A DNA stretch of 33,738 nucleotides from Rhodospirillales bacterium (GTDB lineage Bacteria > Pseudomonadota > Alphaproteobacteria > Reyranellales > Reyranellaceae). This document shows, one piece after another, positions 24,836-33,043 of this stretch. A program made the position numbers and the translations under genes. The stretch is from the NCBI GenBank assembly GCA_009377525.1, contig WHTW01000082.1:1-33738 (forward strand), in the 5' to 3' direction. Position 1 is the stretch's first letter. Every line of letters starts with the position of its first letter. Below the pieces are notes generated by a model, which was not told the DNA's origin, searched no databases, and saw only the letters and a program-made list of their open reading frames with translations.

Positions 24836-25879
24836 CCGGGCGTCGACGATGCGGTAGGCGATACCCGCCGGCACGACGTAGCTTTCGCCGGCCCGCACAT
24901 AGGTCTGCGCCAGGACGTCGCCGTTGGGCGCCCGCAGCTCGATCCAGCTGTTGCCACGCACCCTGACGGTCGTGTCGACGCGAACCGGAAGGCTGGCGGG
25001 CTCCGCCGCGGGCGGGCCTGCCGCGGGACGGGCCGCTTCCTCAACGGCTGGCGCCGCCGCCTGCTGCGGCGGCTGAGGCTGCTGCTGCGTGGCGACAGGC
25101 GCCTGCTCGGCAGCTGCCGGCGGCTGAGCGGCCTGCGCCTGGCCTGGGCCGGGAAGGTTCATCACCGCGGGCGGCGGTGGCGGCGGTGGAACGGCGGCGA
25201 CGACCGGCGGAGCGAGTGGCGTGCCCTGCGGCGGCTGCGGCGGTGGTGGAGCGGTCGCTTCACGGCGCGCCGGCCAGACTTCGGGCGGCAGGTTGCCAGG
25301 CGCCGGCCGCGCCTCCTGGGTCGGCTGAGCCGGCGGCGTCACCGGGGCCGGAGCGCCGGTTGTCGCGGCAGGCGGCTGAGCCTCGGTCGACGGCGCCGGG
25401 TTGGGATGAGAGGCCAGCAGACGATCCGGCACCGGCGGCACCTTCTCGGCCACCACCGACTGCTCGCGCGGCAGGTAGTGCCAGGCGGCATAGCCGACGC
25501 CCACGACCAGCAAGACAGTCAGGACGGCAAGTCCGATCGGCGCCCTTTTTTCAACGATAGGGAAATCAGCCGGCAGGGTGACAGGACGCTTGATAGGAAC
25601 AGGACCGGACAGGTGATAGGCCGTCATCACCTTTTCAGGGTCGAGACCGACATGCGTTGCATAGGCGCGCAGGAAGGCCGGGATGTACGCAGCCCCCGGC
25701 AGCTTGTCGAAGCGGCCCTCTTCGATCGCCTCGAGGATGGCGCGACGGATCTTCAAGCTCTTCTCGACCGCCGCAAGGTCGAGACCACGCGCCTCACGCT
25801 GATCGCGCAGCAAGCGACCTACTGCACGACCCGGTGAGGCTTCGCGTTCCAGCGCACGCCAATCGACCTGATCCGGCAT
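24833..25879 (-). CDS. rodZ: RodZ-like protein (HTH_25, TM, DUF4115), C-terminus shortened
   Basis: A bitopic inner-membrane protein of 348 residues. A RodZ-type HTH domain comes first (GRLLRDQREARGLDLAAVEK, IPAFLRAYATHVGLDP; about 18-85), then one TM helix (PIGLAVLTVLLVVGVGYAAW, 114-133), a long periplasmic Pro/Ala/Gln linker (about 140-290) and the beginning of a DUF4115 domain (RGNSWIELRAPNGDVLAQTY, YVVPAGIAYRIVDAR). DUF4115 usually continues about 40 residues with a Gly-Asn-Ala turn and a final strand; here the protein ends at the border of a palindromic repeat that provides the TAG. RodZ links MreB to the cell wall machinery. ATG at 25879 after AGGGGAC. Probably follows ptsP in one transcript (68 nt gap). 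Confidence 0.82.
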   Translation of the reverse strand: MPDQVDWRALEREASPGRAVGRLLRDQREARGLDLAAVEKSLKIRRAILEAIEEGRFDKLPGAAYIPAFLRAYATHVGLDPEKVMTAYHLSGPVPIKRPVTLPADFPIVEKRAPIGLAVLTVLLVVGVGYAAWHYLPREQSVVAEKVPPVPDRLLASHPNPAPSTEAQPPAATTGAPAPVTPPAQPTQEARPAPGNLPPEVWPARREATAPPPPQPPQGTPLAPPVVAAVPPPPPPPAVMNLPGPGQAQAAQPPAAAEQAPVATQQQPQPPQQAAAPAVEEAARPAAGPPAAEPASLPVRVDTTVRVRGNSWIELRAPNGDVLAQTYVRAGESYVVPAGIAYRIVDAR

Positions 25880-25947
25880 GATGTCCCCTGCTAGTCCCCT
25901 CTCAAAAGAGTTTTACCAGAGGCCTACTGACAGTTCGAGTCTTCTCA

Positions 25948-28212
25948 TCAAATTTCGATCGCATGATCGGCAGCGAACAGACGAAGAGTCTCACGCATCG
26001 GTCTGTCTGGTTGTGAAAGCGCAGCGTTCATGAAACCAGTTGCCTCATTGAGATCGAGCGAACGGATCATGGCCTTCACCGGACCGATCGCGCCGGGCGA
26101 CATCGACAGCGTGCGCACGCCGATGGCGAGCAGCGCCAGCGCCTCGACCGGACGGCCCGCCATCTCGCCACAGACCGACAGTTCCACCCCGGCCGGCCGG
26201 ACCTTTTCCACCACAAAATGTAGCAATCTGAGGAGCGGCGGGGACAAGCTGTCGTAGCGGCCGGCCAGCCGGGTGTTGCCACGGTCGGCGGCATAAAGGA
26301 ACTGCAGAAGATCGTTCGTCCCCACCGAAATGAAGTCGACGTGGGGCAGCAGGCTGTCGAGCTGCCAGGCCAGCGCCGGCACTTCGAACATAACGCCAAC
26401 GCGCAGACGCTCGGGCACGGGCTGGCCACGCTGCTTGGCGCGCTCGAGTTCGAGATCGAGCAGGCGACGAGCACTCAAGAGTTCGCTCACCTCGGCGATC
26501 ATCGGAAACATCACCGACAACGGCCGACCGTTGGCGCCCTGGATCAAGGCACGCAATTGCCGGCGCAACATCGCCGGCCGATCGAGCCCGATGCGGATGG
26601 CGCGCCATCCCATGGCGGGATTGTCGTCGCCGAAGGCGCCGACATAGGGCAGCACCTTGTCGCCACCGATATCGAGCGTGCGAAAAGTCACCGGTCGTCC
26701 ATCGGCGACGTCGAGCACGCGGCTGTAGAGCCAGGTCTGCGCATCGACGTCGGGAAACTCCGAACGCACCATGAACGGAATCTCGGTCCGGTACAGGCCG
26801 ACACCATCGGCGCCGGTCTCATCGAGATGCTGCATGTCGATCAATAAACCGGCGTTCATGTTCAGCGAGATGCGCGCCTGATCGCGCGTCGCCGACGGCA
26901 GGTCGCGCAGCGCCATGTACTTGCGCCGCCGCTCATCGCGCGCCTCGATCGCGGCATTGATGGTCTGCAGGATGTCGTCGGCCGGCCGCACCAGGACCTG
27001 GGCGTTGTCGCCGTCGACCACGATGGCATCGCCCGGCTCGACGCGCGCCAGCACGTCCGGGGCGCGTCCGACGACGGGAATGTCCAGCGCACGGGCCACG
27101 ATGGCGACGTGGCTCATCGCCGATCCCTCCTCGAGCACCAGGCCGCGGAGCCGCGTGCGGTCGTAGTCGAGCAGCTCGGCCGGACCCATGTCGCGGGCAA
27201 TGATGATCATGTCGTCGGGCAATGACGCAGGATCGATTGCCACGCGGCCGGCGAGCCGCAGCAGCACCCGGTTGGTGAGATCCTGCAGATCGCTCAGCCG
27301 CTCGCGGATATAGGGATCCGTCGATTGGCCAAGTCGTGCGCGAACATCGTCGAAGCCGCGCTGCACGCCCGCCTCGGCGGTGAGGCCCGAACCGATCGCT
27401 TCGCGTATGCGCTCGAGCCAGCCGCGATCGTCGACGAACATGCGGAAGGTTTCCAGGATCTCGCGCTGCTCGCCCGACTGCATGTCGTGCGCCTCGAGCA
27501 TGCGGTCGACGTCCTCGCGCACGCCGTGTGCGGCTTCCTCGAAGCGCTTGAGCTCCAGGCCGATATCCTCGGCGACCACCTTCTGGATCGAGATGCGCGG
27601 CTCATGCAGCACGGCGTGCCCGATCGCCACGCCCGGCGTGAGCTGCACGCCGTCGACGCGCAGCGGCAGCAGACCGAGGCCGTCGACCTGCTGGACCTCG
27701 TTGGGGCTGACGAAGTGACCGGCCGCGATGAGCTCCGCCAGCACCATGGCGATGGTCTGCAGCGTCTCGATCTCTTCTTCGTCGTAGTGGCGGCGCGTGC
27801 GGTTCTGCACCACCAGCACGCCCAGCACGCGGCCGGCACGCACGATCGGCACGCCGGCCAGCGAATGATAGATCTCCTCGCCCGTCTCCGGCCGGTAGGC
27901 GTATTGCGGATGGCTCTGGGCATCGGCCAGCGACAGCGGCCGGTTATGGGCGGCGATGTCGCCCACCAGGCCCTCGCCGACCCGCAGCCGCGTGCGGTGC
28001 ACGGCCGAGGGATTGAGGCCCTGGGTGGCGAACAATTCCAGCACTTCGCCGGCCCGCAGCAGGTAGATCGAGCAGACTTCGGCCACCATCTCGTTGGCGA
28101 CCAGGCGCACGACCTCGCCCAGCGGGTCCTCGATGGACTCGGCACGCGCCATCGTGTCCCGGAGCCGCTTTAGGAGCATTCGCGGTCCGGCCAGAGGAGT
28201 CGTTCTCTCCAT
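25948..28212 (-). CDS. ptsP: Phosphoenolpyruvate-protein phosphotransferase PtsP (EI-Ntr)
   Basis: Enzyme I of the nitrogen phosphotransferase system, 754 residues. A GAF domain is at about 20-165 (VCSIYLLRAGEVLELFATQG, GVLVVQNRTRRHYDEEEIET), then the enzyme I N-terminal domain, the phospho-His site EEGSAMSHVAIVARALDIPV (H368), and the PEP-binding TIM barrel with TFRTLDIGGDKVLPY, FISVGTNDLLQFLYAADR and the active-site Cys in ELSVCGEMAGRP. The GAF domain, and in this family its binding of glutamine, separates it from sugar-PTS enzyme I. NPr and EIIA-Ntr are not in the window. ATG at 28212; an internal ATG at residue 12 is possible. No clear ribosome binding site. Confidence 0.95.
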   Translation of the reverse strand: MERTTPLAGPRMLLKRLRDTMARAESIEDPLGEVVRLVANEMVAEVCSIYLLRAGEVLELFATQGLNPSAVHRTRLRVGEGLVGDIAAHNRPLSLADAQSHPQYAYRPETGEEIYHSLAGVPIVRAGRVLGVLVVQNRTRRHYDEEEIETLQTIAMVLAELIAAGHFVSPNEVQQVDGLGLLPLRVDGVQLTPGVAIGHAVLHEPRISIQKVVAEDIGLELKRFEEAAHGVREDVDRMLEAHDMQSGEQREILETFRMFVDDRGWLERIREAIGSGLTAEAGVQRGFDDVRARLGQSTDPYIRERLSDLQDLTNRVLLRLAGRVAIDPASLPDDMIIIARDMGPAELLDYDRTRLRGLVLEEGSAMSHVAIVARALDIPVVGRAPDVLARVEPGDAIVVDGDNAQVLVRPADDILQTINAAIEARDERRRKYMALRDLPSATRDQARISLNMNAGLLIDMQHLDETGADGVGLYRTEIPFMVRSEFPDVDAQTWLYSRVLDVADGRPVTFRTLDIGGDKVLPYVGAFGDDNPAMGWRAIRIGLDRPAMLRRQLRALIQGANGRPLSVMFPMIAEVSELLSARRLLDLELERAKQRGQPVPERLRVGVMFEVPALAWQLDSLLPHVDFISVGTNDLLQFLYAADRGNTRLAGRYDSLSPPLLRLLHFVVEKVRPAGVELSVCGEMAGRPVEALALLAIGVRTLSMSPGAIGPVKAMIRSLDLNEATGFMNAALSQPDRPMRETLRLFAADHAIEI

Positions 28213-28370
28213 GGTCAGACCGCTAGATGCTTGAGTCGGATGACGACAAAGCTACGGTCGGTGATGCACGCGCAAACGCGCCAAGCCGCCGGGCGGCGGG
28301 CATTTTGGCAGGTCATATGAGCGTGGTTGGCGCGCATGGCGTGCTTATAGCAAGACCTGCGCCGAACTGC

Positions 28371-28495
28371 CTAGGGCGGTTCCCGACAGATGGAACCGCT
28401 TGCGATCCCATCTGTCGGGAACGCGCGCACGAGTGATGTCGATCACGACGGGCACGATCCGTCCGGCTGATTCCAGCCGGACGGACCGTGCTCTA
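28371..28495 (-). repeat. Double-hairpin element, family 1, copy 5
   Basis: Inverted orientation. On the minus strand it starts TAGAGCACGG and ends CCGCCCTA. Hairpin A arms GCACGGTCCGTCCGGCTG/CAGCCGGACGGATCGTGC have one mismatch; hairpin B arms (21 bp, GTTCCCGACAGATGGGATCG type) have two. The most decayed copy. It lies between lysC and ptsP; the rest of 28213-28563 contains no gene that I can support. Confidence 0.85.
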
Positions 28496-28504
28496 CCCGC
28501 CTTG

Positions 28505-28535
28505 TTCGCATAGGCAGCAGAGAAACTTATGCGAA
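28505..28535 (-). terminator. Inverted repeat after lysC
   Basis: TTCGCATA (28505-28512) and TATGCGAA (28528-28535) are perfect 8 bp inverted copies with a 15 nt spacer, about 30 nt downstream of the lysC stop on the minus strand. No T run follows; a weak terminator or an operator are both possible. Confidence 0.3.
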
Positions 28536-28563
28536 AGCAGTGCCTTCAATGAGGGCTTTGTTG

Positions 28564-29811
28564 TCAGGCGGCATCCAGCTCATAGGCTGTGTGCAGGGCC
28601 CGCACCGCGAGCTCGGTGTACTCGGCGGCCACCAGGACGCTGATCTTGATCTCGGAGGTCGAGATCACCTGGATGTTTATCCCCTTGGCGGCAAGGGTCT
28701 CGAACATCTTCAGCGCCACGCCGGCGTGGCTGCGCATGCCGACGCCGATCACCGAGATCTTGGCGACGTTGATGTCGGACTGCACCTCGGCGAACTTCAG
28801 CGCGGCCTTGGCCTTCTGCAGGAGCTCGACGGCGCGTGCGAGGTCGGCCCGCGGCACGGTGAAGGTGATGTCGGTCGAGCTGCCGTCGAGCGAGACGTTC
28901 TGCACGATCATGTCGACGTTGACGTTGGCCTCGGCGAGCGGGCCGAAGATCGCCGCCGCCACGCCCGGCCGGTCGGCCACGCGGGTCACCGTGATCTTGG
29001 CCTCGTCCTTGGCGAAGGCGATGCCGCTCACGACGGATCTCTCGAGTCCCTGGGCCATGATCTCTTCCTCGTCCACAACCATCGTGCCGGGCAGGTCGCT
29101 GCCCAGGGCGGCATCGAACGACGACAGAACCTGCACGCGCACGTGATGGTTCATCGCCAGCTCGACCGAACGCGTCTGCAGGACCTTGGAGCCCTGCGAC
29201 GCCATCTCCAGCATCTCTTCGTAGGTCACCTGGTCGATCTTGCGCGCCTTCTCGACGATCCGGGGATCAGTCGTATAGACGCCGTCGACGTCGGTGTAGA
29301 TGTCGCAGCGGTCGGCCTTGAGCGCGGCCGCCAGCGCCACTGCCGAGGTGTCCGAGCCGCCGCGGCCCAGCGTCGTCACGCGGCCTTCCGGCGACACGCC
29401 CTGGAAGCCCGGCACGATCGGCACCTCGCCCGACGCCATTGCCTTCGCCATGTCGGCCGTCTCGATGTCGACGATGCGCGCCTTGGCATGAGCGGCGTCG
29501 GTGCGGATCGGGATCTGCCATGAGGCCCACGAGCGCGACGTCACGCCCATCTGCTGCAGCGCCATGGCCAGAAGGCCGATCGTCACCTGCTCGCCGGTCG
29601 CGACGACGACGTCGTATTCGCGGGCATCGTGCAGCGGCGCGACTTCGTTGACCCATTTGACGAGTTGGTTGGTCGCGCCGGACATGGCCGAAACCACGAC
29701 CGCGACCTGGTTGCCGCGCTCGACCTCGGCTTTGACCTTGCTGGCGACGTTCTTGATGCGATCCGTATCGCCAACCGAAGTACCGCCGAATTTGAGAACG
29801 ATGCGCGCCAT
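28564..29811 (-). CDS. lysC: Aspartate kinase
   Basis: Phosphorylates aspartate at the head of the lysine, threonine and methionine pathway. 415 residues from the ATG at 29811 (AGG seven bases before). The kinase domain starts MARIVLKFGGTSVGDTDRI and contains VVSAMSGATNQLV, TLGRGGSDTSAVALA and CDIYTDVDGVYTTDPRIV; two ACT domains for feedback control follow from about residue 265 (KITVTRVADRPGVAAAIFGP; AKISVIGVGMRSHAGVALKM). The length and single kinase domain match the monofunctional LysC type. An upstream in-frame extension to 29991 overlaps ubiG on the other strand and is rejected. Divergent from ubiG with 58 nt between start codons. Confidence 0.96.
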   Translation of the reverse strand: MARIVLKFGGTSVGDTDRIKNVASKVKAEVERGNQVAVVVSAMSGATNQLVKWVNEVAPLHDAREYDVVVATGEQVTIGLLAMALQQMGVTSRSWASWQIPIRTDAAHAKARIVDIETADMAKAMASGEVPIVPGFQGVSPEGRVTTLGRGGSDTSAVALAAALKADRCDIYTDVDGVYTTDPRIVEKARKIDQVTYEEMLEMASQGSKVLQTRSVELAMNHHVRVQVLSSFDAALGSDLPGTMVVDEEEIMAQGLERSVVSGIAFAKDEAKITVTRVADRPGVAAAIFGPLAEANVNVDMIVQNVSLDGSSTDITFTVPRADLARAVELLQKAKAALKFAEVQSDINVAKISVIGVGMRSHAGVALKMFETLAAKGINIQVISTSEIKISVLVAAEYTELAVRALHTAYELDAA

Positions 29812-29829
29812 GGACCTGCTCGAAAGCGG

Positions 29830-29861
29830 GGTATAGACACCGGGTGAACCGTATGGGTCAA
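29830..29861 (-). promoter_or_regulatory. Possible lysC promoter
   Basis: On the minus strand TTGACC (29861-29856) is followed 19-20 bp later by CTATACC (29836-29830). The -35 is good but the spacing is long, so this is a weak candidate in a 58 nt divergent gap that must also serve ubiG. Confidence 0.3.
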
Positions 29862-29869
29862 GTGCAGCA

Positions 29870-30619
29870 ATGAGCGCTACGCATACCACTGTCGATCCGG
29901 CCGAGGTCGAGCGCTTCTCACGCATCGCCGCGGAATGGTGGGACCCCGCCGGCAAGTTCGCGCCCCTGCACCGCCTGAACCCGCTGCGCATCGGCTACAT
30001 CCGCGACCGCGCCGCGGCCCACTGGCAGCGCGATCCGCTCGGCGGCACGCCGCTGAAGGACCTGTCGCTGCTGGATATCGGCTGCGGCGGCGGGCTTTTG
30101 AGCGAACCGATGGCCCGGCTGGGCGCGCGGGTGACGGGCGTCGACGCGGCCTCGAAGAACGTCAACGTCGCCGCCCTGCACGCCGAGGGCCAGGCACTGA
30201 CGATCGACTACCGACAGGGCACGGCGGAAGCGCTGGCCGAGTCGGGTGCACAATTCGACATCGTGCTGGCGCTGGAGATCGTCGAGCACGTGGCCGACGT
30301 CGACCTCTTCCTGAGGTCGTGCGGCCGCATGGTGAAGCCGGGCGGCCTCTTGTTCCTGTCCACGCTCAACCGCACCGCCAAGGCCTGGGCGCTCGCCATC
30401 GCCGGCGCCGAGTATCTTTTGGGTTGGCTGCCGCGCGGCACGCACGACTGGAAGAAGTTCCTGAAGCCGTCGGAAGTCGTGAACGGTCTGCGCGCCGGCG
30501 GCATCGAGGCGCAGGAGATCGTGGGCGTCGTCTACAGCCCGCTCAGCCGCGCCTGGTCGCTGCACAAGAGCGACCTCGACGTGAACTACATGCTCTACGG
30601 CAATAAACCCGCCGTATGA
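29870..30619 (+). CDS. ubiG: Ubiquinone biosynthesis O-methyltransferase UbiG
   Basis: Performs both O-methylations of ubiquinone synthesis using SAM. 249 residues. Typical N-terminus VERFSRIAAEWWDPAGKFAP and LHRLNPLRIGYIRD, SAM-binding motif LLDIGCGGGLLSEPMARLGA (about 67-86), then VTGVDAASKNV, IVLALEIVEHVADVDLFLRS, and the membrane-associating part KFLKPSEVVNGLRAGGIE. The ATG at 29870 gives the normal N-terminus; ribosome binding site weak. It is convergent with the DUF1178 gene, whose stop lies ten bases away. Confidence 0.95.
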   Translation: MSATHTTVDPAEVERFSRIAAEWWDPAGKFAPLHRLNPLRIGYIRDRAAAHWQRDPLGGTPLKDLSLLDIGCGGGLLSEPMARLGARVTGVDAASKNVNVAALHAEGQALTIDYRQGTAEALAESGAQFDIVLALEIVEHVADVDLFLRSCGRMVKPGGLLFLSTLNRTAKAWALAIAGAEYLLGWLPRGTHDWKKFLKPSEVVNGLRAGGIEAQEIVGVVYSPLSRAWSLHKSDLDVNYMLYGNKPAV

Positions 30620-30629
30620 CGGTCAAGGA

Positions 30630-31124
30630 TCAATTCCCTCTGGGAATCCACGGCAGACGGCCGAACTCGATGCCTTCCTCGGCCAGCGCCTCGGCCTCTT
30701 GCTCGCTGGTCTCGCCGTAGATGCCACGTTTGTCGCTCTCGCCGTAGTGGATCTTGCGTGCTTCTTCGGCGAACTTGTCGCCGACATGCTCGCAGTTCTT
30801 CTCGACCTCGGCGCGCACCTTGAGCAGCGCCTCGCGCAGCTCCTTGGGCATGTGCCGCGCCATCGCCGCCATCTGCTGCTGCTCCGGCGTCGGAGTGGGC
30901 GGCGCGGCAGGTGCCGCGGGCGCACCGGCGGCCGGCTTCTCGACCTCGACCTTCTTGGCGCCCTTGCCGAGCCGCGGCGCCATCGGCGCGCGCACGACCT
31001 TGCTGTCGCCACACAGGGCGCAGCCAATCAGGGTCTTCTTCTCCTGCCGTTCGTAGGTCTTGCTGTCCTTGAACCAGCTTTCGAACTCGTGGCCCTTGGA
31101 GCAGCGCAATCGGTATAGGATCAT
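30630..31124 (-). CDS. DUF1178 family protein
   Basis: A 164-residue protein beginning MILYRLRCSKGHEFESWFKD, with a zinc-ribbon-like pattern of Cys (C8; C35-x2-C38 in LIGCALCGDSKVVRAPMAPR), then an Ala/Pro-rich linker and a helical C-terminal part (MPKELREALLKVRAEVEKNC, KIHYGESDKRGIYGETSEQE) typical of DUF1178. Function unknown; alphaproteobacterial relatives sit with nitrilase and glutaredoxin genes, as here. The ATG at 31124 is chosen because the family starts exactly there; the open frame continues upstream to 31754 antisense to the methyltransferase and is spurious. Downstream gap to the convergent ubiG is ten bases. Confidence 0.9.
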   Translation of the reverse strand: MILYRLRCSKGHEFESWFKDSKTYERQEKKTLIGCALCGDSKVVRAPMAPRLGKGAKKVEVEKPAAGAPAAPAAPPTPTPEQQQMAAMARHMPKELREALLKVRAEVEKNCEHVGDKFAEEARKIHYGESDKRGIYGETSEQEAEALAEEGIEFGRLPWIPRGN

Positions 31125-31147
31125 GAAATTACAAGGAAATCCGCGTT

Positions 31148-31170
31148 GGCACTCCCATTGATGGAGTGCC
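31148..31170. promoter_or_regulatory. Small dyad between divergent DUF1178 and methyltransferase genes
   Basis: GGCACTCC (31148-31155) and GGAGTGCC (31163-31170) are perfect inverted 8-mers with a 7 nt loop, in a 60 nt gap between two divergent start codons. It could be an operator for both genes or an mRNA hairpin in the leader of either. Confidence 0.4.
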
Positions 31171-31184
31171 AGAGATGATGGGGT

Positions 31185-31790
31185 GTGATTGTGGCTGACG
31201 CAAGGGGGATGCCATCGCCCTGGATCGTGCAGTGGGCCGGCCTGATTGCCACCGGCACCGCGGTCCTCGACGTCGCCACCGGCGGCGGCCGGCACGCCAG
31301 ATTCTTCGCCGGCCGCGGTCACACGGTCACGGCCATCGATCGCGACATCAGCGCACTCGCAGCTCAGCCGAACGTCGAGATCGTGCAGGCCGATCTCGAG
31401 GACGGATCGCCGTGGCCCCTGCCCGGCCGCACTTTCGGTGCCGTGGTCGTCACCAACTACCTGCATCGCCCACTGTTTCCCGCGCTGCTGGAAGCGCTCA
31501 CGCCGGGCGGCGTGCTGCTCTACGAGACCTTCATGGAGGGCAACGAGCGGTTCGGGCGTCCGAGCCGGCCCGAGTTCCTGCTGAAGGACGGCGAGCTGCT
31601 CGAGCTGGCGCGCGGCCGGCTCTCCGTCACGGCCTACGAGGCGCGGATGGTCAGCGAGCCGAAGATGGCGATGGTCCAGCGCATCGCCGCCCGACTTGTC
31701 GGACATACGCGCATTCACATGCGCGATAGGGCCTCCAGGCCCGCTCAGGTTCATGCTCTTCCGGACCGCGAGCCTCTGGCTCGCTCATGA
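31185..31790 (+). CDS. Class I SAM-dependent methyltransferase, repeat-extended 3' end
   Basis: A 201-residue Rossmann-fold methyltransferase. The N-terminal part shows SPWIVQWAGLI, the SAM-binding motif AVLDVATGGGRHARFFAGRG (about 26-45), VTAIDRDISAL and FGAVVVTNYLHRPLFPALLE; late strands are GGVLLYETFMEGNERFGRPS. It matches the small methyltransferases found near nitrilase and glutaredoxin genes; substrate unknown. Starts possible at GTG 31185 or GTG 31191; the second has better spacing from ATGGGG. The last 30 or so residues (from about GHTRIHMRD) are encoded by dispersed repeat sequence, including the stop codon, so the ancestral C-terminus near RIAARL has probably been replaced. Confidence 0.82.
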   Translation: MIVADARGMPSPWIVQWAGLIATGTAVLDVATGGGRHARFFAGRGHTVTAIDRDISALAAQPNVEIVQADLEDGSPWPLPGRTFGAVVVTNYLHRPLFPALLEALTPGGVLLYETFMEGNERFGRPSRPEFLLKDGELLELARGRLSVTAYEARMVSEPKMAMVQRIAARLVGHTRIHMRDRASRPAQVHALPDREPLARS

Positions 31791-31853
31791 TTCATGAGCG
31801 CGCAGGGAGGTCGCGGTAAACCGCGACCCAGCGCGCGGTCCGGAAGACTATGA
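31751..31853. repeat. Dispersed palindromic repeat, family 2, copy 2
   Basis: Outer arms TCATGCTCTTCCGGACCGCG (31751-31770) and its near-complement (31834-31853) pair at 18 of 20 positions; inner hairpins GGTCGCGG/CCGCGACC and GCTCATGATTCATGAGC occur between. The outer arms equal those at 11922-12032. The immediate left flank (31707-31725) carries the 19-mer shared with the family 3 element at 15006-15024. Confidence 0.75.
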
Positions 31854-31883
31854 GCGGGCCCTGAGGCCCGCGGTCCAATGAGA

Positions 31884-32753
31884 CTACTCGGCGGCCTTCG
31901 CGACCGCCGGCTTGTGCAACACCGGCGCCGCGTACTGCCGATCGTGCGTCAGCGACGGCACCATCTTGCGCGCCTCGGCGATCTTGGCCGCATCGACGTC
32001 GGCAATCACGAAGCCCGCTTTCTCAGCCCCGGCATCGGCCAGCACCTCGCCCCACGGAGCCACGGCCATCGAATGCCCGTAGGTCTTGCGGTTGGAGCCC
32101 TTGTGCGTGCCGACCTGGGCCGGCGCGAACACGAAGCAGCCGGTCTCGATCGCCCGCGCGCGCATCAGCGCGTGCCAGTGCGCTTGCCCGGTCGGCACCG
32201 TGAAGGACGACGGGATCGCCAGCATCGTGGCGCCGGCATGCGCCAGGTCGCGATAGAGATAGGGGAAGCGCAGATCGTAGCAGATCGTCATGCCGAGCAC
32301 GCCCCACGGCGTCTCCGCCAGCACCGACTTCTCGCCCGGCTTGAAGGTCGACGACTCGCGATAGCTCTCGCCGCCGGCAAGCTGGACGTCGAACATGTGG
32401 ATCTTGTCGTAGCTCGCCACGATCCCGCCCGCCGAATCGATCAGGTAGGAGCGGTTGCGGATCTGCTCCTCGCCCGGCACGCGGACATGGATCGAGCCCA
32501 GCAGGAACCACGCGCCGGTCTCGCGCGCGCTGGCGCGGGCGGCGGCCAGCATGGCGTGGCTCTCCTCGGTCTCGGCCTTCGCCAGCGTCTCGACGCGGTT
32601 GGCGCCGATCAGGCCGGTGTTCTCCGGCGTCATGATGAAATCGGCGCCGCCGTCGCGGGCCAGCCGCGCCTGCTCGCGCACGAAGGCCACGTTCTCGGCC
32701 ATCTCGTTGCTGACGTTGGTCTGGATCAGGCCGGCCTTGAACGCGGTCGTCAT
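31884..32753 (-). CDS. Carbon-nitrogen hydrolase (nitrilase superfamily, Nit1/Nit2 type)
   Basis: A 289-residue amidase with the full Glu-Lys-Cys triad: E44 (FIMTPENTGLI), K117 (SYDKIHMFDVQL) and C158 (GMTICYDLRFPYLYR). The sequence around the Cys and the GESYRESSTFKPGEK segment resemble the Nit1/Nit2 branch, whose members hydrolyse deaminated glutathione or omega-amides; this fits the glutaredoxin gene next to it (inference). ATG at 32753 with AGGAG six bases upstream, ten bases after the grxC stop, so both are translated from one message. The protein is cytoplasmic. Confidence 0.93.
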   Translation of the reverse strand: MTTAFKAGLIQTNVSNEMAENVAFVREQARLARDGGADFIMTPENTGLIGANRVETLAKAETEESHAMLAAARASARETGAWFLLGSIHVRVPGEEQIRNRSYLIDSAGGIVASYDKIHMFDVQLAGGESYRESSTFKPGEKSVLAETPWGVLGMTICYDLRFPYLYRDLAHAGATMLAIPSSFTVPTGQAHWHALMRARAIETGCFVFAPAQVGTHKGSNRKTYGHSMAVAPWGEVLADAGAEKAGFVIADVDAAKIAEARKMVPSLTHDRQYAAPVLHKPAVAKAAE

Positions 32754-32763
32754 CGGTCGCTCC

Positions 32764-33024
32764 TCAGTTCGGCTGGGCCAGCAGCGGGTCGAGCTTGCCC
32801 GCCTGCTCCAGGGCCGCGAGTTCGTCTGAGCCGCCGATATGCCGGCCGTTGATGAAGATCTGCGGCACCGTCGAACGCCTGGAGCGCTCGCGCATCTCGG
32901 TCCGCTTCTTCTCGTCCATCATCACGTCCATTTCCTCGTAGGCGGCACCCTTCTTGTCGAGCAGCCCCTTGGCCCGCGCGCAGTAGCCGCAGAACGGCGT
33001 GGTGTAGATCTCGATCTTGGCCAT
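32764..33024 (-). CDS. grxC: Glutaredoxin 3
   Basis: A dithiol glutaredoxin of 86 residues. The redox motif is CGYC (TTPFCGYCARAKGLL), with the cis-Pro TVPQIFINGRHIGGSDEL motif for glutathione binding. CGYC replaces the commoner CPYC, which is seen in some alphaproteobacterial homologues. The ATG at 33024 has AGAGG six bases upstream; an earlier TTG two codons before is less likely. It lies between comF (20 nt gap) and the nitrilase gene on the same strand, forming a three-gene unit. Confidence 0.93.
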   Translation of the reverse strand: MAKIEIYTTPFCGYCARAKGLLDKKGAAYEEMDVMMDEKKRTEMRERSRRSTVPQIFINGRHIGGSDELAALEQAGKLDPLLAQPN

Positions 33025-33043
33025 GAACAACCTCTTCGGCCGA

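Noticed and set aside
24649..25044. N-terminal extension of ispG up to 25044
   Set aside because: It runs through a palindromic repeat and the RodZ-like gene in another frame; IspG proteins start at MSIRPYRDI-like sequence.
18127..28495. CRISPR-like array
   Set aside because: Repeats are ~120 bp, palindromic, widely and unevenly spaced and lie in both orientations; there are no spacers and no cas genes.
31125..31754. N-terminal extension of the DUF1178 gene up to 31754
   Set aside because: Antisense to the methyltransferase; the family begins exactly at MILYRLRC.
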